A program made the translations under genes and the position numbers. Source: Rhizaria sp. SCN 62-66 (Eukaryota; Rhizaria, unplaced). Taken from it: 58,362 bases of DNA. This document shows, one piece after another, positions 24,501 to 35,714 of this stretch. Each line of letters begins with the position of its first letter. Position 1 is the first letter of the stretch. The notes below the pieces were generated by a model. That model saw only the letters and a program-made list of their open reading frames with translations, made no database searches and was not told the origin of the DNA. The DNA is taken from assembly GCA_001724265.1 (NCBI GenBank), contig MEDY01000166.1, positions 1-58,362 of the forward strand, read 5' to 3'.

Positions 24501-27213
24501 CGCGAGCACTGTCGCTGCAGGCGAGGTTGAGCGCGTGTCTGCGCACCACGTGCGCGCGCGCGCCAGCCTGGTGGCCGCCGCCGTGGCCGCCGCGCCGCCC
24601 GGCAGCGCAGTCGCCAACGCGGCCCTCGCGGTCTCGGCCAACAACACTACGTCTGCGTCGAAGGCGGCCTCTGCTGCTTCTGCTGCGGCTGCAGCTGTGG
24701 CAGAGCTGCCGCCGACGCTGACGACCGTTCTGCCGGCCGCGGCCACCGTGGCGGCGTCTGCGCAATCGCTGGCGCTGGCGCAGTCGCCGCTGGCGCAGTA
24801 CGCGCTGCCCGCGCTCGCGCGCGCACTGCGTAAAGCTCTTGCTCTCACTCCCTCACAGGCGCGGGCGCGGGCGCAGGCGCAGGCGCTGAGTGGCGGACTG
24901 CCCGACACTGGTGCCGCCCGGCTCGCGCGCGCGCTGCTGCTGTTGCTGTGCGCGCGGCCGTTGTCGGGGCCCGCGCTGTCGCGGCTGGCGCGTGCGCTGG
25001 GCATGCCGCGCGGGCTGGACCACTTGGCGGCGCTCACCGCGGCTGCTGCGCTGCGCAACGCCGCCCTCCGCGACGCCGCCCTGCGCGAGGCTGCCCCCGC
25101 GACCGCTTTCGCGAGCAGCGCCGCGGCCACGGCGGCCGGCGCCGCTGCGGCCGCCGCGGCATCTAGCACTGCGCTGCGCGGACCCGGCGCGCTGCTCTGG
25201 CAGTACGAGCGCGCGCGCGCCCCGCTCGCCCTGCTCTCCCCGTCCACTCAGCAACAACAGCAGCAGCAGCAGCAGCAGCTGAAGCCGCGGCCGGTGCGCG
25301 TGTTCCTCGTCGACAACACCGTCGAGTGGGGCGACCCAGCGCGCGCCGCCGACCTGGCCGTCGCTGCTGCCGCCAACGGGCACTCCAACTCGACCTCAAG
25401 TTCGAGCTCCATTGCGAGTGCGCCTCGGTTCTCGCGCCGATCGCCCGCGCAGGCCGCGCCCCCGGGGCTGTGTCTGGCCTCGGCCGCGGCCGTGTTCGGC
25501 GCCCGCTTCGTGTCGGCCGCGCGCGCGCTGCCCGCGGACGCCGCCGTGCCGCCCGCTGTGGCCGCCGCGCTGTCGCTCGCCGCGGGCGCCGCGCGCGCCA
25601 CGCCCGCGCGCGCCGCCGCCCTCAACGCCGAGCCCCCGCAGTCGCTCTCCGTCTTCACAGCCGGGAGCGAGAGCGCGGAGAGTGGCCGCTCGGAGGCCGC
25701 GGCTGTGGCGGGCGCGTGGTGCGGCGCGGCGACGAGCGGGCACCTCGTCGCGCTGGACAGGCTCGACTGGCTCTGCCTCGCGGGTCCGCCGGAGCTGCTC
25801 CTGCTCCTGCCGCGCGCGACCGCGACCTCAACCGCGACTGGGAACGGGACCAGTAGCGCTGACTGGGGCGCGTGCGAGTCGGGCGACGACGCGCTGGCGC
25901 GGCCGGCGTGTCCCTGCAGCCTCAGCAGCCAGCGCAAGCGCCGGGCTGCCGGCCGCCGCAGAATGGCGCTGGCTCGGCCGCAGCCGCAGGCGCAGTCGTG
26001 GCTGCTGACGCTGGCGGCCCGCGCCGAGCTGGTGCTGCTGCGGCTGCAGCTGCGGCTGCTGGGCACGCTGCCCGTGTCGCCCTACGCTCTACGCGCCTCC
26101 AGCAACAGCCACGGCCACGGGCTCAGCCGCAACAGGCTCGGGCGCGGTCGCGGCGCGGAGGACGAAGGGGCGAGCGAGAACGAGCGGGTGCTGCGGCGCG
26201 CGCTGGCCGCCGTGGTGGGCAGCGCCTGCAGCGGCAGCGCGGATGCGATCGCCGCGACGGGCCACCGCGCGCGGCGCTCGCGCGACGCCGGGAACGCCGT
26301 CGTCGCCATGGCCGATAACAGCGATGACGACGAGGATGACAACTCTGAGCACAAGTCCAGCAAGTGCGCCGGCTCTAGCGACAACGACGCCGATGAGGAC
26401 CGCTATGGTGAAGATACTGGCGATGACGACGCTGACGACGGTGACGGCGTCGGCCGCCGCTTCTGCCTCGTGCACGAAGTCCTGGCCCGCGCAGAGGCCG
26501 CTGCGCTCGCCCTCAGCACTAGCGCCGCCGCCGGCGCTGGCGTTCTCTCGAGTGCGAGTGCGGGTGCGAGCTCTGCCGCTGGTGGGGCTGCTGCTGGTGC
26601 TGGGAGCCAAGCGTTGCTCTCCGCGCCAGCGACTGCGCCTGCAGTGTCGTCAGTTTCGTTGTCGTCCTCGTCCTCGTCCTTGTCGTCCTCGTCGTCCTCG
26701 TCGTCCTCGTCTGCGCGACTGCCGACGCTGTACGCCGCGGCGGCGGCGTTGCGCGCGGGCGGCGCGGGGCTAGCGCTGTTCCTGCACCCGCGCACCACGC
26801 ACATCGCCACCGAGGCCGCGGACCGGACTGTGCGCGTCAATCCCAGCAGCAGCTCAAGCGGCAGCGGCAGCAGCGGCAGCGGCAACAGCGGCAGCGGCGG
26901 CAGCAGCTCCAGCGGCAACGGCAGTAGCGGCAGCAGCGGCAGCGGCGGCAGCAGGATGGTGACGACCTGGCACTGCGCGGCGCCGGGCCGCGAGAGCAAG
27001 CGGCTCGCGGCGGCCGCGGCGCAGGACGCTTTCCGGCTGCTGCGCGCGCTGCTGGCGGCGGCGGCGGCGCACGGCGTGCCCGGCGCGGCCGCGGAGCTGC
27101 GACTTACTCGCGTGCCTCCGGTGGTCGCGGCCGACGCCTGGGCCGGCGCCAGCGTCGCGGCCAGGCGCGCGCTCGACGGCCCCGACGCCGCGCGCTTTCT
27201 GCTTAACCCCTGA
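12537..27213 (+). CDS. LIG4: Giant DNA ligase IV (about 4767 aa), three exons
   Basis: Exons 12537-13615, 13800-15986 and 16176-27213 join in phase to 14304 nt. The ATP-dependent ligase motifs run in the right order: motif I KFDGER with the adenylated Lys441, LDGELL, the FDILYLEGR strand, EGIVLKS (near 1099), LWSKLKP (near 1121-1125) and the LIG4-type motif VI VRFPRFLRVRDDK (near 1276-1288). The DNA-binding domain matches LIG4 at KKDMKLG and at HNGEAVANVSTLRKAC, the last created by the first splice. A BRCT-like segment lies near 2510-2590 (ALGGRV to VTAQWVLEAA), and a second, broken by inserts, occupies about 4128-4767. LIG4 seals breaks in non-homologous end joining, normally bound to XRCC4. 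Human LIG4 is 911 residues. The excess here is Ala-, Ser-, Gln-, Asn- and Asp-rich insertions. The stop is TGA and no in-frame TAG occurs. Confidence 0.9.
13616..13799 (+). other. Intron 1 of LIG4 (184 nt)
   Basis: AT-rich; donor GTACGT, acceptor TTCAG with a CTAAC branch-like sequence just upstream. The phase 2 junction AA|C gives Asn360, restoring the conserved HN..V context of LIG4. Confidence 0.9.
14240..15290 (+). other. Low-complexity insertion inside the LIG4 adenylation domain
   Basis: About 350 codons rich in Ala, Gly, Asn and Asp, with a GAT/GAC run near 15190-15220. They separate the LDGELL strand from the FDILYLEGR strand. The flanking blocks are adjacent in other ligase IV proteins, so this is an in-frame expansion of a surface loop within the catalytic core. 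Confidence 0.75.
15987..16175 (+). other. Intron 2 of LIG4 (189 nt)
   Basis: Donor GTACCC (the only one of nine without GTACG), acceptor CCTAG. The phase 2 junction AG|G gives Arg1089, directly before MLYAVHRGLEGIVLKS. Confidence 0.85.
25250..25279 (+). repeat. CAA/CAG run coding poly-Gln in LIG4
   Basis: CAA and CAG codons encode a run of about ten Gln immediately before the start of the second BRCT-like region (KPRPVRVFLVDNTVEWGD). Confidence 0.85.
26653..26711 (+). repeat. TCG/TCC microsatellite coding poly-Ser in LIG4
   Basis: An imperfect TCG-TCC alternation gives a Ser run interrupted by one Leu, inserted within the C-terminal BRCT-like region. Confidence 0.8.
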
Positions 27214-28125
27214 GCGGGGCGCGCTGTTACCGAAAACAAGTGTCCGAAGCGCGGGGGACCGCCGTTAGAGGCTGAATATAGGTGTGAAAGGTGAGCGAGG
27301 AAGAAAGGCCGACCTCGTTTTGTGTGCTTCGCGGTGAAACTGGTGGGAAAGATCAAGCCCGTTACATATTAATTCGTGTATTTAGATTTTCCTTTGTAAT
27401 ACATACACTATATACTTGAAATGGCATCTTTTGCGCAAAACACTATGTGTAGGCAGCGTAAAATGTCACCGCCACAGCCGACTTCGGGTTGTTTTTGGCA
27501 CTGATGATGGGGATTTCATGTCTAAGTTGCTTGTTTCATCATATAAAACGATTCTTCTAAATAATTTGTGTACGTTAGTTATTTAATTTGCTAATTATTC
27601 TCATGCAACTGCTCGTACTGAACTTGTAGGACTCAATTTATGTCCACTGGTCTCCTTCTGCCCACAGTCCTAATAGAGGCTAGTCACGTCAGACGACGAG
27701 GCCACCCACTTAGATTTGAAAACGAATTGTTGACGTTGAATGCACGTTTGAAACCTATTGCTTGCATTGCCTTTTGATATTGAGTTATGGGCTATATTTC
27801 TACATTGATGGAAGTCTCATACAGTCGCAGATAATAGCGAAAATGACTATGAAAATGGGCGACACACTCCTCGTGCCCGTCCATGGAGATCAAGGCATAA
27901 TACCTCTATCAAAACGATCCATATCCTTTATATCGGTTTTTTTTTATGGATGCTTGTGATGCAATTGACCCAGAAATGGGATTTTTGGGATTGGATCACG
28001 CGATTTCATGCCACTGCAAGCCAATCTTTTCAACCCATCACTTCCACGAGGCGCTTGTCCTTCTATACTTTCGGCTTCCTCGGCTCACCTTATCTCGCCC
28101 CATGCTTGCTCTTTGAAGAGGGATA
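27214..28125. other. Intergenic region, LIG4 to secreted-protein gene
   Basis: About 0.9 kb of AT-rich DNA after the ligase stop and before the signal-peptide exon on the same strand. No gene or RNA recognised. It should hold the ligase 3' UTR and the next promoter. Confidence 0.5.
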
Positions 28126-29893
28126 ATGCGTCTCACTAACGCTATCCTTGTGTGTCTGTGTGCCGTTCTCGCGGCCCACTTCGTGTACGTGCCTCTAGGT
28201 TGCCCCCCTCTCCGGTCCTCGTTTTTTCTTTGAACAACCGTCTTCTCGTTGCTCTCATATCTCTTTGTGTACATGCCAAACTTCGAGTTTTCCGACGAAC
28301 GCCTAAATTTTAGATTCTAAAAATGTCTAATTTATGTCGCGCAATCATTTTGCTATCATCTGACGACTAAGTAACGCACAATAACCCCACATATTCTCCC
28401 ACCGCCTCCCCTCTTCGCTTTTGCCTCAAAATCCCCCCTCCTTCTCTCACTGCCTTTGTGTGCTCGCCACCATCTCATCACTTCGTCACAATCACCCCCT
28501 GTGACCATGTCATGTTGTGTTGTAACCCGCCTGCACACTCAGGTCGGCGATCTCGCTGTCCGCGCATCGCGCGAGCAACGAGACTGCTCTGGCGCAGTTC
28601 CTGCAACCGTCGTCTGAAGACGCCACGCACCTGCTGTCGATGCTCGAGACGCGCCGCGAGACCCTCTCGCAGGACGACTACCTCGCCGTGCCGTTCGACA
28701 TGAGCAGCGAGCAGGACAAGGCCGTGTTCGAGGCACTGACCCACAACAAGGAGGGCTTCCAGGCCTGGCGCGAGAACATGGCGCGCACGCACATGCACAT
28801 GGAGCTCGCCGACTACAACGCGCTCTTCGAGCAACACCGCACGTCGCTCCTCGACCTCGCCGCCAGCGTCGAAATCCCCGTGCACGTCAACTCCGTCTCG
28901 TTCGACGCGCTGCTGCGCAAAGTCGACGCCGAGGTCTCCGTCCGCGAGCGCCGCTCTCCCAAGGGCGCCGCTGCGTTCGTCGAGGCGCGCGTGACCGTGG
29001 CCGCGCTGCACCAGAACGCGCACCTGTTCCGCGCGCGCAGCACGCTGCACTCGCTGGTGATCCAGGACGCCGTGATGTTCGGCGTGCAGGACCAGATCGG
29101 GCAGGCGTTCGACTGGATCGTGTCCAAGATCCAGGCCAACAAGTGCACCTACTGCAAGGCTGTCTACTCGTTCATCATCAAGAAGGCGTGCCAGGCCGCG
29201 GGCTCGGCCATCTGCAAGATGCTCATCGCCGCGGCCACGGGCCCCATTGGCGTGATCCTCGGCAAGTACCTCTGCGACGCGCCGCTCTTTATGTCCAAGA
29301 TCCTGGGCGGCGTGTGCGACGCGGCCGTCACTGCGCTGCTCACCAAGGCGCGCATCACGGCCGAGTGCGTGTGCTCCGTCACCGTGCCCACCTTCTCGAT
29401 CCCGGCGACGGACTTCAAGGTGCTGGGCGCGAGCGTGTTCAAGATGGACAAGCGCACGATCGCGATCGGGCTCATCTGCCCCGTCGTCGCCGGCCAGTGC
29501 ATCGGCTCCTCTACCAGCGACAAGAAGGCCTACGACGCCCAGAAGGCCGTTGACGACGCCAAGAAGGCCGCGGCCGCGAAGGAGGAGCGCGCCAAGATTG
29601 CCAAGATGACTAAGGCGGAGAAGATCGCGTACCACACCAAGGTCCTCAAGGGCGAGATCAAGTCGAACCTGACGGAACAGGAGATCCACGCCGTGCTGGG
29701 CTCCGTCACCGGCCTCACCTCGGCCGCGCTCGCGGGCCTCAAGAAGCTCGCCACGGGCGACGTCAAGGGCGCCGCGGTCGCCGTCGCCAAGGGCGTGGCC
29801 ACCACCGCCGCCAAGGCCGTCGGCGAAGTCGCTGTTGGCACCGCCGTCAAGGCGGTCACAAAGACGACCACCAACGCCGTTGCCATGCGGTAA
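28126..29893 (+). CDS. Secreted Cys-containing protein of unknown family, two exons
   Basis: Exons 28126-28184 and 28543-29893 join in phase to 469 residues plus TAA. Exon 1 encodes a clear signal peptide (MRLTNAILVCLCAVLAA); the split codon GT|G gives Val20. Residues about 35-190 look helical and polar. A Cys-containing, hydrophobic middle (about 205-325) begins CTYCKAVYSF, continues with several single Cys in amphipathic stretches and reaches CVC. A CxxC opening, spaced Cys and a closing Cys pair recall saposin-like helical domains, but I cannot match the six-Cys pattern with certainty. The C-terminus is a Lys/Ala-rich helix followed by Ala/Val/Thr repeats. No family recognised; export to the secretory pathway is the only firm inference. 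Without exon 1 the frame would appear to start at an internal Met (28640) and the secretion signal would be missed. Confidence 0.75.
28185..28542 (+). other. Intron of secreted-protein gene (358 nt)
   Basis: Donor GTACGT, acceptor ACTCAG; pyrimidine-rich 3' half. The longest of the nine introns. Confidence 0.75.
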
Positions 29894-30566
29894 GTGCGCT
29901 CGTTCCCAGGGTGAAGGAGGCCGGCTCTGCTGAAGGATGTGTGCTTTTTGTCCCGCTGATGAATGCTCCACTGTCAGTGGATGTCGACGTTGGTGTGTGC
30001 GATCGTTTCGTGTCAATCAGCTGAAATGTTGTGTTTCTGTTTAATGTCCCCTTCAGTGTTAATAGTGTCAATGATTCAGTATTCGTCTGTCTGTGTGTTA
30101 CTGCTACTTGTTTTGCGTGTGAGAAATTTGAAGAAATTTGCGACCTTTGAACGAACTCCAATGATAACTGAGTGGGTTCGCAAGACATGTTTATCTTGTC
30201 ACGACGCCTCTCCTACTTTCTAACTGATGCTTCCGGGAGTACCGGGAGACAAAAACGAACGATATTCGTCTCTTTTATAATATCAAATACAGTCCCATCA
30301 ATAATGTGGCAAATACTTACCTATACAGTTGCCAGTGGTTACGCGACACCGCTGCCGCTCCAACTGTGGTCTGTTGATGATGATGATGTTGAGAGGCAAA
30401 ACCACTGATAAGTCTGTTGCGTACAGCACAATCAATTGATCGTCAGCGGTAGTGTTACGTGAATATGTACTGTATATTAATGTCTTGGATAATTTATCTT
30501 ACTGAGATATATCCGCCGTCAGATTGGTTATTCACAACGCAATCGTTAAATATATCCAAGCTCAGC

Positions 30567-30795
30567 ATGGATGGAGATGAGCTAGTCGCCGCCGAACACC
30601 TTGCTGAAGCAGTGCTAACGACGAGGATAATCAGAGGACGATTACTATAGCGATCGCAGCCGCAACGATGGCAACGGCAATGTCGAGGATTAGGACGAGG
30701 AATATCGCGACAATGACGATGACAGCGACAATAGTTATGTGACACACTCATTGAATGACACAATAAAATGTATTCATATATTTGGGAAACGGTAA
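30567..30795 (+). pseudogene. Possible decayed acidic gene fragment
   Basis: An ATG frame (MDGDELVAAEHLAEAVLTTR) is followed, after a change of frame, by an acidic frame from 30631 to a TAA at 30793. That frame contains SEDDYYSDRSRNDGNGNVED, then an in-frame TAG at 30691, then DEEYRDNDDDSDNSY. It resembles the Asp/Asn/Ser-rich tracts of genes here, but with lower GC. It could be a relic of a duplicated exon, a real small exon of an unseen gene, or chance. Confidence 0.3.
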
Positions 30796-31674
30796 ACGTT
30801 CAAAAGACTCTCAAACTCAATAGTGTGGTACGATGCGTAGGTAGTCATGGTGTACCCTTGGAGATGTGGCACAGCCATGGCAATCACAAGGCACAATTCA
30901 CATGGGACTGCGAAATCAAAGCTGATATTGAAAAATCAAGGTGAATCCGTAAAGGAGTGTAATGTTCAATACCAAGTGCAACTTCCGCACTTGATTGGTG
31001 ATAATCGTGACAGCACGAAAGTTTTTTTAGACAAACGATCGGGCTATTGAGCTGTGGCACTAAAAACTAACATATTGAAACGACGTGTAAACATTAGGAA
31101 GAAAGAACTGAAAACTGTGGGAATTGTTGCTGTTGCTGTTTAAGAAACTAAGGATGTCTTGACATGTCTGCATCGACGGAAAAGTATACGAACACGGAAA
31201 TTAGGATGGCAAATAATGGTGTAAATAGCATTTTGATAATTGTTATGATAGTTGTTATGAATCATGTGAATGTTAATAATCAGCGAGTGAAATGTGTTCT
31301 TATCGGTGAAAGAAAACTCCCAAGTTGAAAACGACTGACAGATGTCGATGATGAACAAATACACTGCGTGCACAAAAGGTAACAAATACACTACATGCCC
31401 AAAAGGTAACATCTATCGTGTGACGTTTGAATTGGTCACCACAGATAAAATGGGTTAAATTTAACACTAAAATATGAAAATAATTGTTTTGTGTCATAGG
31501 CTGAGTGACACTAACAAAACAAAGTAAAAACTGATTGACATGTAAGCTTAACATATTAATAGAAAAACATATATCATTGATCATCAAGAACATGATGAGT
31601 CTGAAATAAAACAATAACAGCTCTTTCTCACTCTCCATATTATTCCGATGCCTATATGATCAACTGCCGTGATC

Positions 31675-31893
31675 TCATGTCAGCGACGGCATCGCTATCG
31701 TTATTGATGTTACATTGCTGACGGGAGTTTGAGTGATATTGCTGTTTCGCATATTGAGCCAAGACGGACATATCTGGACAGCTACAGAGTCACATTCATC
31801 TTTAGTCGCACTGCTATAGTAACGGGAAAAAGAGGTCGTGAAAAGCAGCAGGGTCAAAATAAGAAGAAAAACACCCTCAAAAAGCATTAGCAA
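31675..31893 (-). CDS. Possible small secreted peptide or signal-peptide exon
   Basis: A 72-codon frame starts MLMLFEGVFLLILTLLLFTT, a plausible signal peptide. It is followed by two Cys and two N-glycosylation sequons (NIT, NVT). Its GC content is far below that of established exons here, and no splice junction or homologue was recognised, so it may be chance. Confidence 0.2.
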   Translation of the reverse strand: MLMLFEGVFLLILTLLLFTTSFSRYYSSATKDECDSVAVQICPSWLNMRNSNITQTPVSNVTSITIAMPSLT

Positions 31894-32185
31894 CGTAAAA
31901 AAAAAAAATCAATAAACAACTGCATCGTCCACCAAAGACGGTGGCAATTTCATCTTAACGGACATTTCTTGAACGGTCGAGCTAAGAATTTGAACTCAAA
32001 TGCACCAAATAGTGCTGAGGATCGAATGTTCAGCTACTTCGCTCACACTCGCAGGCGCTTGCACAAGCACATTCACCTGCGCATGTACGCAGTAACGATT
32101 AGTAAGGCGATGTAGCTCTATACAGTCTAGATTAGCGGACTGTGACTCTTGAGTCGTTGAACCAAAGAGTCAGGCATTTAGACAC

Positions 32186-35100
32186 TTAGACGGCGGCCAT
32201 CTGAACCTCGCCGCGAGGCGTATCGTTGTGAGTGTGGCCGTTGTCGTGCATGTCGACGGGCTCGCCCGCGGCACCTTCAACGCCGACCTTGCCGCTCTTG
32301 CCGAAGCAGCACATCTTGTTGCAGTACGCGACAATGAACACGATGATCACGATGAGACCCACGCCACCAATCACCGTCGCGAGAATGATCGTCTCGGTGT
32401 AGTCCTTGCTGCCGCTGGCGTCGACGGACTCCGGCAGCCCGTCGCCCGCCTCGGCGGCGTCGTCGGCGATGCTGAGCCCGGCGCTCGCGTCGAGCGTCTT
32501 GTCTGCGCCGGAGTCGGCCATCGCCGTCGTGGTGCCTGCGAACGCGTCGCGCAGGTTGCGAAGCCCCGCGTACACGGTGGCGACACTGCCGCCGAAGCCA
32601 GAGACGGCCTGGGTGCGGAAACCGCGCTTGGCAGCAGCAGCAGAAGCAACGGACAGAGTCTTGAAATGAGCCTTGCTCTGCTGCATGTTGATCTTGTTTT
32701 GACGCTTGCTGTTGCGCGCGGTCGCACGCGCAGCCTTGCGCTCTGCCAGAACCTGAGTGCGCGCGGCTTGAACCTCAGCGAGAGTGAGCATTTCGCCCCT
32801 CTGGGCCGCGTCGGCCTTGACCTTGGACACGGCCGCAGACATCGCCTCGGCAGCCGACATCATCATCAGCGAGCGCGCCTTGCTGGTCAAGCCACCAGCG
32901 CCGCCGGCAGCAGGCGAGAAGCGGGTTGGCTGCGCAGGGCCGGTCAGAGACAGCGGGAAGATGTTGGTGGTGCCCAGCTGGAGGTCCTCAACAGCGGTGT
33001 TGTCCGCGGGGCGCGGGGTCATCCAGCCGATCGAGCATGAGTCCGCGTGGCTGATGTCGAGCTCGAGCTTGAACTTTTTGGCGGCGACGGACTTGACGCG
33101 CGCGGCAACCACAGTAAAGCTCATCTTCATCAGGTCGGTCAGCACGGCGCCCTCGCCCGCGACCCACTTGCCCAGCCCTGTGGTAACCGCAGCCGAGCTG
33201 AGGTCAGAGCTGGATGTAAGCCACTTCTCGGTCAGGCTGGTGCGGAGCGCTGAGAAGCCGATCGTGACATAGCGGCAGCGGCAGTCGGTCTCAGGCGAGA
33301 AACCGGGCTTGCACTTGCACTTGTCGCAGCTAGAGCTGACGGTGCCGCTGTTGTGGCAGACCTTGCTGCACTTCTCGCACGTCGCGCCAACCCAGCCGTT
33401 GGTGCACATGCAGGTGTCGCCGCAGACAACAGGATCCGTGCCGTTGCTGCGCGCGCCGTAGAAGCCGCTGTTTGCGCAGGCAGGCTTGCTGCCGTCAGCG
33501 TTGCAGTCGGCAACGGGCTTGTCGCAGCGCGCGCCAGTAAAAAGCATTGTGCCATTGATGTCAGACTTGCATTTACATGTCGCACGCTGCGTGAAAAAGT
33601 CCACAAAGCAGGCCGCGGCACCGCCAATGTTGCACTTGATCGTCTCGCAGGGACTAAACTCGCATGCAGTGCCAGAGTAATCACCGGGGCACTCGCAGAG
33701 CCCGGTGGCCTGGTTGCACGTAAAACCGTGGCAGTCGTCAGGACAGTGGCGCTCGAACGTGATGGTGTCGTTCGAGATCGAAACCATCTGGGGCTTCTTG
33801 GCGAGACTGAGCTGGTGCTTGTACGTCTTGCCCATCACGGCGGCCGGGATCGGCTTTTGCGGCGTGTAGTAATACCCGGCGGACGCCTCGTTATAGTTGG
33901 GCTCGTAGCGGTCGAGCACGATATCTGCGGTGTTGTTCTGGCTCAAGAGCGTTACGATCACAGTGTGCATGTTGTTGGGGCGCTGCGAGGAGGCGTACGC
34001 AGAGTCGAAGTAATAATCATCCTCCTCAGAGTCGTCCTCACTGGTGTAGTCATCGTAGTAGTTGACGTAATAGCGGAGAAATTGGTCGGAAACCCACATG
34101 TTTGTAGTCGAGTCGACGGTCACGTTGACCGACATGGTGCAGTTAACGCCGGCCCAGAGGCCCGCGCACTCGCAGCGCGTGCCGTACTTCGCCAGCCGGC
34201 CGATGCCGTCGGGACGCATGATGGGGACAGTAGTCGCGCCGTTGAGACACTTGGTCGCGGGGGAGGTGTACGTGCACTTGGTGAAGCTGGCGTTAGCAGG
34301 AACCGTGACATTGTGACGCAGGCAGACTGAATGGTCAAAGTAGAACTAAAAGTGGCGCGTGAAAAAAAAAAGGGAAGAAAATTGGTCGTCAGAATATAAT
34401 TGAAACAAATATAATGGCTCAAGATATACATAGAATTGATACAAATAAAAACACATAATTTTAACGTACATCACCGGCACTACTGATCTTGTTTGCAACA
34501 CAGTCGTAGTTCGAGAAACTCGACGACTCGAGCTCATATTGCTTCTTAGTGGGGCAATTGTTATTGGAGCTGAGGATAAACCTGAAAGACAAAAACGACG
34601 CTTCATCACTGCACTGTGGCAGCGAACACGTGTAACCGGATCCGCACAGCGCGTCAGGCACTTGTCGCCACAGTGTGCTACTGTAGCACTTGGCGGTCGT
34701 GGTCGCGTAGTCACCATTGGGTGTGCACGTGACAGCAGTATTGTTGGACATGCACTTGTCCGAGGTCGTAGAAACCAGGTAGCAGTCTCCGTTGTCGCGC
34801 TCGCACTGACGCACGCTTGCCGGCTTGTCCCCGTCCGCAGCGCACTTGCTGTCGGGAACGGGAAAGCTGCCGTTCTCGATGCACGCGACCTGGCGTGTCG
34901 TCGAGCTGTTGCGCTCGTGGCAACGGAACGTCTGGCACTGGGCGTAGCCGTACGTGCCGTTGTTTTTCGCGCAGCTGCGCCAGCTGCTCGAGGGGTCTGT
35001 TGGGTCGCGGCAGCGCCAGATGGGCGCGTTGCAGTAGGTGCCCACGGAGCACGCCTCCATGAGCACGGGCGCCGGCGCGGTCAGCAGGCACGGCGACACG

Positions 35101-35714
35101 TCGCGCACATAGTGGTTGGTGTTGTGTGTGAAGTATGCGGTCGTCGCAGTCACATTCTCCACATCAACAGCCTTAAGCGCGCAGCGCGCGGCGCGGTGCT
35201 TTTCGGCAGAGCCGCAGCTGGCGGCGCAGGCGATGTTCTCGAATGCGACAACAGTGTCGTCGCAGGAGGCCCAAGTAACCGAGCCGATATTGCTGTCGGA
35301 AGAGCCCAGGCGCGCGCACTGCCACTCAAAGCCGCCGGCGCATTTGTCGGCCGAGACGCAAAAGCGAGAAGTTTGTGGGCCGACTTCGGGACAGCCCGAA
35401 GTGAGGTCAGCGGTTGTGATTGAGGTCAACGATGCATTAACACAAAACAGCTTGCGCGAGGCAGTGCCGACTCCGCAGGGAGCTCCGGGGCAGGGAGACC
35501 AAGTTGAGTCGCTGTCGCAGGAAACGAGATTGAAAGATGTGTCTTCGTCATCATTTTCAAACGCGATATCAAGCGCCTCGGCATCTTCGTAAGTGAGACA
35601 GCGGCGTACAATCGTTACGTCGGAGTTTGCGAAGGCGAGGTAGACGAGTGTCGTGAACAATAGCGCGAGCGATCCTAAGAGTCGGCGCAACGCCGGCGTG
35701 GGAAGCGTCGGCAT
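32186..35714 (-). CDS. Type I membrane receptor with TSP1-like and EGF-like modules, two exons
   Basis: Exons 34470-35714 and 32186-34345 (minus strand) join in phase 0 to 1134 residues plus TAA. Residues 1-31 are a signal peptide (hydrophobic LLGSLALLFTTLVYLAF). The N-terminal half holds thrombospondin type 1-like repeats: TWSPCPGAPCGVG at 71-83, then modules around WRCRDP and WRSCAKN, and a stretch VPDSKCAADGDKPASVRQC that resembles ADAMTS-type repeats. Residues about 610-790 are EGF/laminin-like and Cys-dense, for example CNQATGLCECPGDYSGTAC. A Ser/Ala/Lys-rich stalk follows, then one membrane helix (TIILATVIGGVGLIVIIVFI, about 1065-1090) and a tail of about 44 residues. It is probably a cell-surface adhesion or matrix receptor; the ligand is unknown. 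I chose the ATG at 35714 because it begins the signal peptide. Confidence 0.82.
34346..34469 (-). other. Intron of TSP1/EGF receptor gene (124 nt)
   Basis: AT-rich; donor GTACGT, acceptor TTTTAG. Phase 0, joining SSAGD to FYFDHSVC. Confidence 0.85.

Larger units (their letters stand above)
29894..32185. other. Long convergent AT-rich intergenic region
   Basis: About 2.3 kb between the 3' ends of the secreted-protein gene (plus) and the TSP1/EGF receptor gene (minus). Most of it shows no coding composition. Two stretches stand out: a coding-like acidic fragment at 30567-30795 and a short signal-peptide-like frame at 31675-31893 on the minus strand. No tRNA or other RNA gene recognised. Confidence 0.5.

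Noticed and set aside
31979-32044. tRNA-like inverted repeat (GAGCGAAG...CTTAGCTC with inner hairpins) on the minus strand
   Set aside because: It spans only 66 nt, the end stem has a mismatch, there is no proper T-loop or anticodon arm, and the D-arm consensus is absent. Probably a chance inverted repeat.
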